Part shown: piece after piece, positions 26,020 to 35,921 of the stretch
Numbering within the stretch: the stretch's first letter is position 1
Layout: every line of letters starts with the position of its first letter
Assembly: GCF_022808815.1 (NCBI RefSeq)
Contig: NZ_JAKZLC010000006.1
Location: forward strand, 124,001-188,000
Direction of reading: 5' to 3'
Origin: Geothrix paludis
GTDB taxonomy: Bacteria > Acidobacteriota > Holophagae > Holophagales > Holophagaceae
DNA length: 64,000 nt
Notes under the pieces: generated by a model
What the model saw: the letters and a program-made list of their open reading frames with translations, nothing else
Databases searched by the model: none
Told to the model about the DNA's origin: nothing
Position numbers and translations under genes: made by a program

Positions 26020-27635
26020 GCCGCGCCCGGCAGGGTGAACACCACGCAGGTGCCCTTCCCCTCGACGCTGTCGATGCGGATGTCGCCGCCGTGGCCGCGG
26101 ACGATCTCGCGGCAGATGCTGAGCCCCAGGCCCGTGCCCTTGCCTTCGGGCTTGGTGGTGAACATGGGGCGGAAGACCTGGCCCAGGAGCTCGGCGGGAA
26201 TTCCCTGGCCCGTGTCCTGGAAGCGGATCTCCCACCACAGGCCGTTGGGCGTGCTCTCTTCGGCGGGCCTGGCGGACAGCCGGACCGCACCGCCTCCGGG
26301 CATCGCGTCCACGGCGTTCTTCATGAGGTTCAGGAAGAGCTGCTCCATCTGCTTGCGGTCCACGTTCAACCGGCAGCCGGCGGGCAGATCGACGTCCAGG
26401 GTGATGCCATGCGAGGTGAGGGTGGGCGCCCAAAGCTGGTGGAGGTCCTCCAGCAGCTCCCCGAACGCCTGGGCCTCCTGGTGCAGCTGGGGGCGGCGGG
26501 TGAGATCGAGCATGCGGCGGACGATGCCGCTCACGCGCTGGATCTGGGCCTGGATGACGCCCAGGCGCTCGCGCACCTTGTCGGGCAGGTCCTTCTGGCC
26601 CTCCATGAGCTGGAGGTGGCCGTTCACCAGATTGAGAGGGGTGCCCACCTCGTGCGCGAAGGTGGCCGCCAGCTGGCCCGCCACCGCCAGGCGCTCCTGG
26701 CCGCCCAGCTCCTCGCGCAGGAGGGCGTTGCGCTCGGCCATGGCGGCGAGCTCGACGTTCTTGGCCTGGAGCTCCGACAGGGCGGCGTCGATGCGGTCCT
26801 GGAGGTTGGCGTTGAGGCCGCGGATCTCGCGGATGAGGGATTCGCGTTCCTCGCCGGCCCGCTGGAGCTGGACCGCCATGCCATTGAACTGCGCGGCGAT
26901 GAGGCCCAGCTCGTCGCTGCGCCGGATGGGGATGCGGGCCCCCGCCTCGCCCCGCTCCAGCTGCTCCATGGCCAGGACGGTGGCCTCGATGGGATCGCTG
27001 ATGAGCACCCGCAGGATGAGCCAGAGGAGGATGAACTCGCCGAGCAGGACCCCCGGCAGCGTGCGGTAGGTCCGCTTGAGGTTGTTGTCCCAGACCACTT
27101 CCCAGCGCTCCAGGTCGCAGTAGACCCGGATGAGCCCGAGGGGCCCCTGGCCCGGCTTGTGGGACCGGATGGGCTGGTAGACCTTCCACGCGCGGCCGCC
27201 GGTGTTCAGGTCCACCAGCTCCGCTTGGGGTTTGGTGAGCGTCAGGTAGGAGCCGATCTCCGGCCCCCACTCCACGGTCGCCTCATCCCCGGAGGAGCGC
27301 ACCAGCTCCACCTCATTGCTCTTGCCCACGCGCTTGAAGACATCGATCTGGAAGATGCTGCGGTCGGGGCCGGCGATGCTCTCCAGCAGCTGATCGAGCT
27401 TGTCGGCATCCCGGAAGGCGGGATCCCGCTCCACCACGTCCGTCTCCACCGTGCCCGCGGTGTCGATGGTGAGCTGGCGGGAATAGCTCTCCAGCTCGCG
27501 GCGGCTGTTGCGGGTGATGGAGTAGGCCACGGCCACGGTGAGCACGCTGGTGACGAGGCCCAACAGCAGGAACAGCTTGGCGTGGACGCTGTGCAGCCAG
27601 GCCAGGGGGCGGATCCGCACGCGCCAGAAGCTCAT
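26016..27635 (-). CDS. membrane sensor histidine kinase (HAMP-HisKA-HATPase)
   Basis: 539 aa. TM1 about 21-40, a periplasmic domain of about 150 residues, TM2 about 194-213, HAMP (SDPIEATVLAMEQLERGE through LGLIAAQFNGM), a coiled coil (about 255-310), HisKA with His328 (LAATFAHEVGTPLNLVNGH), and HATPase (NLMKNAVDAMPGG, DTGQGIPAE, GTGLGLSI). No cognate response regulator lies next to it. The start overlaps the stop of the CHAD gene (ATGA at 27632-27635), so the two are co-translated. The layout resembles NtrB/ZraS-type kinases that feed sigma-54 activators. Confidence 0.92.
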   Translation of the reverse strand: MSFWRVRIRPLAWLHSVHAKLFLLLGLVTSVLTVAVAYSITRNSRRELESYSRQLTIDTAGTVETDVVERDPAFRDADKLDQLLESIAGPDRSIFQIDVFKRVGKSNEVELVRSSGDEATVEWGPEIGSYLTLTKPQAELVDLNTGGRAWKVYQPIRSHKPGQGPLGLIRVYCDLERWEVVWDNNLKRTYRTLPGVLLGEFILLWLILRVLISDPIEATVLAMEQLERGEAGARIPIRRSDELGLIAAQFNGMAVQLQRAGEERESLIREIRGLNANLQDRIDAALSELQAKNVELAAMAERNALLREELGGQERLAVAGQLAATFAHEVGTPLNLVNGHLQLMEGQKDLPDKVRERLGVIQAQIQRVSGIVRRMLDLTRRPQLHQEAQAFGELLEDLHQLWAPTLTSHGITLDVDLPAGCRLNVDRKQMEQLFLNLMKNAVDAMPGGGAVRLSARPAEESTPNGLWWEIRFQDTGQGIPAELLGQVFRPMFTTKPEGKGTGLGLSICREIVRGHGGDIRIDSVEGKGTCVVFTLPGAA

Positions 27636-28543
27636 GGGTGCGTTCCCTCCGGCCCAGGCAGGCCCAGGGCCGGGCGCACGGCCTCGGCGAAGGCGGCGGG
27701 GCCCTGGCTTCCGGCGAAGGCCTTGAAGCGGTCGAAGGCGGCCCCCCGCAGGCGACTGGTCTCCTCCCGCAGGGCTCCCACGCCACCCGCGAGGAGGCGG
27801 CGGTCCCGGGCCAGGAGCTGTTCCTCCTCCGTCCCCAGCAGGGTCTCCAGGGCCGCGAGGTCGTGGTACTCCCCCAGAATGGTCTGGAGCGCGCGCAGGT
27901 CCTTGAGCACGGGTTCCGGCAGGGCCGAGAAGGTCCCCTCCAGGGCTTCCACGGTGTAGCGCAGCTTCTTGATGCGGATGCGGGCCTTGTGGAGGGCGGA
28001 GGCGTCCTCGCGGGCGGCCAGGGCCGCCAGATCCCCAAGGGCGGTCTCGGCGCGGGGCGCGAGGCAGGCCCAGGCGGCCTCCTGCAGGGAAGCCCGCTGG
28101 AAGGGGGCCGGGAGGCTCGGCACCTCCAGCAGCCGGTCCAGATCCGGCAGGCGCAGGTCCTCCAGCTCCTGGTGCATGGTCCGGCGGGCCCGGATCCGGG
28201 CCCGGTCCACCCGCTCCTGCAGGTGCTCGATCACGGCGCCCTGGACGGAATCCGAGGCGGTGTGCCGGCGCGACTCCAGCCAGGCGGCGTGGACATCCAG
28301 TTCCCGGGGGAGGCCCAGCGTGTCCACGAGCCGCTTCAGGGCCCGCCGCTGCCGCTTGTGGCCGGGATAGGCCTCGGGGTCCAGCAGGTCCAGCACGGCG
28401 CCCAGGCGCCGGGTCGCCACGCGCACCTGGTGCAGGGGTTCCTCCTCCGAGGCCCATCCCTCGACGGCCAGGAGCGCCTGGAGCGCCGCCAGCCGCACCT
28501 CCAGGGCGCGGTGGAGCAGGATCGCCAGCTCGGCCGGATGCAT
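27632..28543 (-). CDS. CHAD domain protein
   Basis: 303 aa. CHAD (conserved histidine alpha-helical domain) proteins bind polyphosphate, often with CYTH triphosphatases. Visible marks: the first helix with VRVATRRLGAVLDLL, the basic helix KRQRRALKRLVDTLG, LHKARIRIKKLRYTVEAL and LGEYHDLAALETLL, which carry the conserved His and Lys/Arg residues. Full-length, no signal peptide, no CYTH domain fused. Co-translation with the downstream sensor kinase suggests a link between polyphosphate and that kinase, which is inference. It diverges from uvrA. Confidence 0.88.
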   Translation of the reverse strand: MHPAELAILLHRALEVRLAALQALLAVEGWASEEEPLHQVRVATRRLGAVLDLLDPEAYPGHKRQRRALKRLVDTLGLPRELDVHAAWLESRRHTASDSVQGAVIEHLQERVDRARIRARRTMHQELEDLRLPDLDRLLEVPSLPAPFQRASLQEAAWACLAPRAETALGDLAALAAREDASALHKARIRIKKLRYTVEALEGTFSALPEPVLKDLRALQTILGEYHDLAALETLLGTEEEQLLARDRRLLAGGVGALREETSRLRGAAFDRFKAFAGSQGPAAFAEAVRPALGLPGPEGTHP

Positions 28544-28585
28544 CAGACGATTCTAGACGCACTCCGCGAAAGCGAAAAATTGGCG

Positions 28586-28591
28586 TAAACT
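28586..28591 (+). promoter_or_regulatory. possible -10 element of uvrA
   Basis: TAAACT, 9 bases ahead of the uvrA start, in a locally AT-rich stretch (GAAAAATTGGCG). No good -35 and no recognisable LexA box are seen. If used, the leader would be almost absent. Confidence 0.25.
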
Positions 28592-28600
28592 GGGAGACCT

Positions 28601-31432
<2,832 letters not shown>

Positions 31433-31461
31433 CCACTGGTCTCAGGCGGCCCCAACCGGAC

Positions 31462-32433
31462 TCAGCGCCGTCCGCTCTCCCAGATGATGTCATCGGCGGC
31501 GTCGCCGTTCTCCACCGCCTCGTGGGCGCCCTCTTCGAACACGGCCCAGAGGGCGTCCAGGCGCTTGCGGCGGAAGCGGGGGTTGGGGATGGTGCGCTCC
31601 AGGGCTTCCTTGGTGGCGGGCGGGTGCTCCAGGCGGGCCATGAGCCAGCGGTTGCCCAGCTCCATGACGGCGGCCACGTCCCCTTCGTTGCCCCAGGCCC
31701 AGCGCAGCGCCGTGAGCTTTTTTGCCCGGTCCACCGCCAGGTCGCCCAAGTGCTTCACCTTCTCCACCACCGGATCGTGCTTGGGGGGGGCGTAGGCCCG
31801 CACCCGCTTCAGCAGGTGGCGCATCTCCTTGGGCAGGGCGGCCAGGCGCGGCCCGATCTCGGGGTGATCCCGCTTGGCATCGGCCTCATCCGCCAGGATG
31901 CGCAGCAGGGGCAGCAGGAGGGCCGCGTCGCGGCTGGCGTAGCTGATCTGCGTGTCGCGCAGGGGGCGCAGCATCCAGTTGGAGTCCTGCTCCTCCTTGG
32001 GGATGTCGAGGCCGAGCTTGAGCTTGGCCATGGTCTTGAGGCCGGGCTGCGGGTACCCCAGGGCGCGGGAGAGCAGCATGGTGTCGAAGATGCTGTCGGG
32101 CACCACGTCGTAGAGGCGCTTGAACACGATGCCGTCCCCGGAGAAGTCGTGGACGATCCAGGGCACCTGGGCCATGGCCTGCAGGGCCGGCCGCATGAGG
32201 CCATCGAGGGGGATCGGATCCACCAGCCAGGCCTGGTCGTGGGTGGCCACCTGCAGCAGCGCGAGCAGGCAGTGGTGCATGCCCGTGAGGCTGCACTCGA
32301 TGTCCACCGACAGCACGCCTGCCGCGTGCCACAGGGGCAGCGCCTCCTGCAGCTTCTCGGGCGTATCCACGTAGGTCGTGGGAAGGTCGAAGTGGTCGAG
32401 CACCATCGGATCAGTATGGCAGTCCGGTACCAT
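31462..32433 (-). CDS. rnd: RNase D-like 3'-5' exonuclease with HRDC domain
   Basis: 323 aa. DEDD-type exonuclease: motif I LSVDIECSLTG, motif II in WIVHDFSGDGIVFKRLY, and motif III with Tyr-x3-Asp in SYASRDAALLLP. The last about 110 residues contain an HRDC-like helical domain (ALRWAWGNEGDVAAVMELGN). RNase D trims 3' ends of structured RNA, including tRNA precursors. The N-terminal motif reads ECSLTG where RNase D has EF/TEF, so the substrate may differ. The start is uncertain: ATG 32433 (used here) has AAGGA too close; ATG 32406 would be nine residues shorter without a ribosome site. Confidence 0.85.
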   Translation of the reverse strand: MVPDCHTDPMVLDHFDLPTTYVDTPEKLQEALPLWHAAGVLSVDIECSLTGMHHCLLALLQVATHDQAWLVDPIPLDGLMRPALQAMAQVPWIVHDFSGDGIVFKRLYDVVPDSIFDTMLLSRALGYPQPGLKTMAKLKLGLDIPKEEQDSNWMLRPLRDTQISYASRDAALLLPLLRILADEADAKRDHPEIGPRLAALPKEMRHLLKRVRAYAPPKHDPVVEKVKHLGDLAVDRAKKLTALRWAWGNEGDVAAVMELGNRWLMARLEHPPATKEALERTIPNPRFRRKRLDALWAVFEEGAHEAVENGDAADDIIWESGRR

Positions 32434-32461
32434 GATCCTTCGTCACGATCTGCGAGGCCTC

Positions 32462-32731
32462 ATGAACCGCTCCCTCTTCTGGACCACCTTCGCCACCGTC
32501 TTCCTCGCCGAGGTGGGCGACAAGACGCAGCTCGCGGCCATGACGGCGACGGTGCGCAGTGGGCAGATCTGGACCGTGTTCCTGGCCGCCAGCGCGGCCC
32601 TGGTGTGCGCCACGGCCATCGGCGTGGCCCTGGGTGGCGTGCTGTTCAAGTACATCCCCGAGGCGGCCATCAAGTGGGTGGCGGGGGTGGCCTTCATCGC
32701 GGTGGGCCTGTGGGTGCTGATCAAGGGCTGA
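32462..32731 (+). CDS. half-size GDT1/UPF0016 family transporter
   Basis: 89 aa, three predicted membrane helices. The signature EVGDKTQLAAM of the GDT1/TMEM165/MneA family occurs at residues 15-25. Family members move Mn2+ or Ca2+ out of the cytoplasm against H+ and normally carry two such halves with two E-x-G-D motifs; this gene has only one, so it must act as a homo- or hetero-oligomer. The start ATG 32462 follows GCGAGGCC. The next gene overlaps or starts immediately. Confidence 0.85.
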   Translation: MNRSLFWTTFATVFLAEVGDKTQLAAMTATVRSGQIWTVFLAASAALVCATAIGVALGGVLFKYIPEAAIKWVAGVAFIAVGLWVLIKG

Positions 32732-33150
32732 GTCCTAGCCAGAACCCGGTCCCGGGCCTGGTCCCGGGGCCGACCCGCGTCTTCTACGACGGCGGCTGCG
32801 GCCTCTGCCATGGGGCGGTGCGCTTCGCGGCCCGGCGCGACATCCTCGGGCGCCTGCGCTTCGCGCCCCTGGACGGCCCGACCTTCCGGCGGACCGTGCC
32901 CGTGGAGGCCCGCCGTGATCTGCCGGACAGCCTGGTGGTCCTCACGGCCGAGGGCGAGGTGCTGTCCCGCTCGGAAGCCGTCCTCCACCTGCTGGGGCGG
33001 CTGGGATTGCCTTGGCCCGCGGTGGCCGCCGCCTTGGCCTGGGTGCCCGTTCCGCTGCGGGACGGGATCTATCGCCTGGTGGCCCGCCTCCGGCGCCGCC
33101 AGGAGGCCTGTGCCCTCGTCGCCCCTGGAGACGACCGGTTCGAGCCATAG
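32710..33150 (+). CDS. DCC-family thiol-disulfide oxidoreductase-like protein (DUF393)
   Basis: About 146 aa. The DUF393 signature TRVFYDGGCGLCHGAVRF contains the D-x-x-C-x-x-C motif that names the DCC family; SLVVLTAEGEVLSRSEAVLHLLG and the helix GIYRLVARLR also fit. The fold is thioredoxin-like and the role is poorly known. The true start is unclear: GTG 32710 overlaps the GDT1-like gene by 22 bases, and a CTG at 32728 is the only other option before the domain. It precedes the DUF692 cluster by 151 bases, so a thiol-related link is possible but unproved. Confidence 0.78.
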   Translation: MGADQGLSPSQNPVPGLVPGPTRVFYDGGCGLCHGAVRFAARRDILGRLRFAPLDGPTFRRTVPVEARRDLPDSLVVLTAEGEVLSRSEAVLHLLGRLGLPWPAVAAALAWVPVPLRDGIYRLVARLRRRQEACALVAPGDDRFEP

Positions 33151-33301
33151 AAATTTTAAAGTGTCACAAAGCCCCCCGGCCCGGCACTCCAAAGGCTGAC
33201 GACAGCACCACAGTCCCAACCCCCCGCTCCCGGGGGAGGGACTTCGTCCCACCAGCGGGGCCGCTCGGCCCCAGGCGCGGCCCTGGCCGCAAGGAGGATC
33301 C
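33151..33301 (+). promoter_or_regulatory. leader of the DUF692 RiPP operon with two hairpins
   Basis: AT-rich start (AAATTTTAAAGTG at 33151-33163, possible promoter core) followed by a GC-rich leader. GGGACTTCGTCCC at 33238-33250 and GGGGCCGCTCGGCCCC at 33257-33272 are perfect hairpins placed one after the other. AAGGAGG at 33291-33297 is the ribosome site for the precursor gene. The stacked hairpins could be an mRNA stabiliser or attenuator. I recognise no metal-responsive box. Confidence 0.4.
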
Positions 33302-33628
33302 ATGATCACCAAACTCATCGGGGCGGCCACCCTGTTCGCAGCCGGCTCCCTGGTCGCCGGCGCGCCGGCCACCCTGGGCGCCGTGTCCGTCGAACCCTTC
33401 GGTGCCGACGCCGCCCTCAGCACCGCCGCCGGTTGCGGCGCCAAGGACGCCAAGGACGAGGGCAAGGCCGCCGCCAAGGACGCGAAAGCCAAGGACGGTT
33501 CCTGCGGCAAGGGCTCCTGCGGCAGCAAGGACGCCAAGGCGAAGAAGGGGGCCAAGGACGGCTCCTGTGGCAAGGGCTCCTGCGGCAGCAAGGACCCGAA
33601 GAAGGACGCCCCCGCGGACAAGAAGTAG
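33302..33628 (+). CDS. secreted Cys-rich RiPP precursor (HvfA/bufferin-like)
   Basis: 108 aa. The N-terminus is a signal peptide (LIGAATLFAAGSLVAGAPATLGA). After a spacer come Lys/Ala/Asp-rich stretches and two copies of KDGSCGKGSCGSKD (64-77 and 85-98). Cysteines are at 45, 68, 73, 89 and 94. In HvfA and bufferin precursors EGKCG-type repeats are the sites where a DUF692 enzyme turns Cys residues into oxidised heterocycles; here the unit is GSCG. The next two genes encode that enzyme and its partner, which makes the assignment strong. The product may bind metal, as bufferins bind copper. Expression should be high, judging by the perfect AAGGAGG. Confidence 0.85.
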   Translation: MITKLIGAATLFAAGSLVAGAPATLGAVSVEPFGADAALSTAAGCGAKDAKDEGKAAAKDAKAKDGSCGKGSCGSKDAKAKKGAKDGSCGKGSCGSKDPKKDAPADKK

Positions 33629-33638
33629 CGGAGGACGC

Positions 33639-34523
33639 ATGGCTCAGGGCAGATCTCCCGGATCCTTCCAGGGCGTGGGCCTGGGCCTCCGGCGCGCCCA
33701 CCTCGACGAGGTGGCGGCCCGGGAGGACCACGGCGTCCCCTTCTGGGAGACCTGCCCGGAGAACCTGATCGGGGATGGTGGCCGCCACCACCGGCTGGCT
33801 TCCGCCATCCTCGACCGGGACCCGGTTCTCACCCACGGCCTGGCCATCTCCCTGGGCGGCTTCGACCCCTGGGACGGGGACTACCTGCGCGAGCTGGACC
33901 GCTTCCTGGTCCGCGCGGGCACGCCCTGGCACTCCGAGCACCTCTGCTTCACGGGCGTGGACGGCAGCTGCCTCCACGAACTGCTGCCCCTGCCCTTCAC
34001 CCATGAGGCGGCCCGGCACACCATCGCCCGGGCCCGGGACCTCCAGGCCCGCCTGCCCGTGCCGCTCCTGCTGGAGAACATCACGTACTACGCCCACCTC
34101 GGCGAGCCCGAGATGGATGAGGCGGCCTTCATCGCCGAGGTGCTGGAGGGCGCGGACGTGGGCTGGCTGCTGGACGTGAACAACGTCTACGTGAACGCCC
34201 TCAACTTCGGCTTCGATCCCAAGGCCTGGCTGACCCGCATGCCCCTGGACCGCGTGGCCCAGATCCACATCGCCGGCCACAAGAAGTTCGGATCCATCAC
34301 CGTGGACACCCACGGCGCGGATGTGATCGATCCCGTCATCGAGCTCATGCAGTGGACCCTCGCCCGCCTGGGGCGGCCCGCCCCTGTGCTGCTGGAGCGG
34401 GACAACCACATTCCGGATTTCGGGGACCTCCTGGCGGAGCGAGCCCGGATCCAGGCCGCCTATGATGCGGCGCTGGCCCCGGCAAAGACGGAAGCCGCGC
34501 CGGCGGAGGTCGTCCGTGTCTGA
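33639..34523 (+). CDS. multinuclear non-heme iron oxidase, DUF692 (MbnB/BufB/HvfB family)
   Basis: 294 aa, TIM-barrel family. Enzymes of this group modify Cys or other residues of a ribosomal peptide with iron and oxygen. Motifs seen: FWETCPENLIG, WHSEHLCFTG, LLLENITYY, WLLDVNNVYVNALN, IHIAGH, VDTHGADV and LLERDNHIPDFGDLLAE; they contain the conserved His, Glu, Asp and Asn residues that bind two or three irons. Start ATG 33639 follows CGGAGGA 10 bases after the precursor stop. Its end overlaps the partner gene by 8 bases. The last 20 residues are a poorly conserved Ala/Glu tail. Confidence 0.92.
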   Translation: MAQGRSPGSFQGVGLGLRRAHLDEVAAREDHGVPFWETCPENLIGDGGRHHRLASAILDRDPVLTHGLAISLGGFDPWDGDYLRELDRFLVRAGTPWHSEHLCFTGVDGSCLHELLPLPFTHEAARHTIARARDLQARLPVPLLLENITYYAHLGEPEMDEAAFIAEVLEGADVGWLLDVNNVYVNALNFGFDPKAWLTRMPLDRVAQIHIAGHKKFGSITVDTHGADVIDPVIELMQWTLARLGRPAPVLLERDNHIPDFGDLLAERARIQAAYDAALAPAKTEAAPAEVVRV

Positions 34524-35286
34524 GTCCCGCACCTTCCGCCTCCAGCGGGCCATGGCCTCCCTGATCCTGGATGACGAGCCGGAGGACATCGGCGCGCCGG
34601 CGGAACGCCTGGGGCTCCCGGCGGGTGACCCGCAGGCCTTCCGTGACCAGCCCGAGGCCATGGACCTGTACCGGGAGCTGGCCCGCCTGAGCCTCACGGA
34701 ACCCCTGGAGACGACCTTCCCTGTCCTGAAGGCCCTGCTCGAGGGTGCGGAGGTCTGGGAGGACTGCGCGCAGGCCTTCCTGTCGGCCCGGGTGGTGCGG
34801 AGCACCCACTACCGCGACATCGCCCCCAGCTTCCTGGGCTGGCTCGTGGATACGGGCTGGGGCCAGGACCGCTGGCCCTTCCTAGCGGAACTGGCCCACG
34901 CGGAGCTCCTGGAGGTGCTGGTGGCCCGCTTCCCGGAGGCCGATCTGCGCCAGGATCTCCATGACGAGCCGGGTCCCGGGGATGTCGTGTGGCTCGACCC
35001 CGGAACCCAGGTGGTGGCCTATGCCCACGCCGTGCATCGGGCCACCGAGGCGGCCCCCGTGCCCGAGGCGCGGCCCACCCACCTTCTGGCCTTTCGGGAT
35101 GAGGAAGGCGAGGCCCGGGTGCTGGAGCTCACGGCGGCCACCGCCACCCTGCTCGTCCAGGCGCGCACGCGCCCACTGGCCGAATCCGCGGCGGCCCTGG
35201 GCCTCTCCGATCCGGCCCCGGCGCTCGCCCTCCTCCGGGATCTGCGCCGGCAGGGCGCCGTCCTGGGCTTCCGCGCGCCCCACTGA
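34516..35286 (+). CDS. DUF692 partner protein, DUF2063 type (HvfC/BufC-like)
   Basis: 256 aa. The N-terminal half (about 1-95) has the DUF2063 pattern: FRLQRAMASLIL, LDLYRELAR-like helix, LEAAFPVLKALL-like TTFPVLKALLEG. It is normally found next to DUF692 enzymes, where it binds the precursor leader and presents it to the oxidase. The C-terminal half (from HAELLEVLVARFPEADLR) is the weakly conserved domain seen in HvfC. The GTG start at 34516 overlaps the oxidase by 8 bases with GGAGG at 34505-34509, so the two are co-translated. Confidence 0.85.
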   Translation: MSESRTFRLQRAMASLILDDEPEDIGAPAERLGLPAGDPQAFRDQPEAMDLYRELARLSLTEPLETTFPVLKALLEGAEVWEDCAQAFLSARVVRSTHYRDIAPSFLGWLVDTGWGQDRWPFLAELAHAELLEVLVARFPEADLRQDLHDEPGPGDVVWLDPGTQVVAYAHAVHRATEAAPVPEARPTHLLAFRDEEGEARVLELTAATATLLVQARTRPLAESAAALGLSDPAPALALLRDLRRQGAVLGFRAPH

Positions 35287-35338
35287 TCCATCCTTTCCAG
35301 CGTTCTCCCCAGGCCATCCCCCAGCCATCGAGGTCCCC

Positions 35339-35920
35339 ATGCGACTCCGCGCCTTCGCGCCCCTGCTTCTGTTGACCCTTTCCCTTGCGGCCCAGAGCCG
35401 GACCTTCCGAGTGGACACCACGCACACGGTGCTGGGCTTCAAGGCCTCCACCCTGCTCTTCGACGTGCCGGGCCGCTTCACCCAGTACAGGGCCGACATC
35501 CAGGGCGACCCGGCCACGCTGGAGGGCGCGAAGGTCCGCCTGGACATCGACGCGCGCTCCGTGGACACCGCCAATGGCACGCGCGACGAGCACCTGCGCT
35601 CCCCGGACTTCTTCGACGTGGCGAAGCACCCCGCCATCACCTTCGTGTCGCGGGAGGTGAAGCGGGAGGGAGACAAGGTGGTGGTACGCGGCACGCTCAC
35701 GATGCATGGGGTGAGCCGGGAGCTGAGCCTGCCCTTCACGCCCGCGGAGGGCACGAACGGGGCCGGGGCCCACACGTGGGCCTACCGGGCCACGCTGCCA
35801 CTGGATCGCCTCGACTACGGCGTGGGGGCCGACAGCGTGGCCGCCAAGATCAGCCTGAAGCGGCAGGTGGAGCTGGACCTGATGCTGGTGGGATTCTTCG
35901 ACGCGCCGGGGAAGAAGTAG
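35339..35920 (+). CDS. YceI-family periplasmic lipid-binding protein
   Basis: 193 aa. Signal peptide MRLRAFAPLLLLTLSLAAQ, then the YceI lipocalin-like barrel: FRVDTTHTVLGFKAST, KVRLDIDARSVDT, DEHLRSPDFFDVAKHPAITF, GTLTMHGVSRELSLPF. YceI proteins bind isoprenoid chains such as those of quinones. It starts 52 bases after the DUF692 partner gene behind GAGG on the same strand and may belong to that operon. In known bufferin loci the fourth gene is often a DoxX-type membrane protein; YceI would take that place here. Confidence 0.92.
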   Translation: MRLRAFAPLLLLTLSLAAQSRTFRVDTTHTVLGFKASTLLFDVPGRFTQYRADIQGDPATLEGAKVRLDIDARSVDTANGTRDEHLRSPDFFDVAKHPAITFVSREVKREGDKVVVRGTLTMHGVSRELSLPFTPAEGTNGAGAHTWAYRATLPLDRLDYGVGADSVAAKISLKRQVELDLMLVGFFDAPGKK

Positions 35921-35921
35921 G

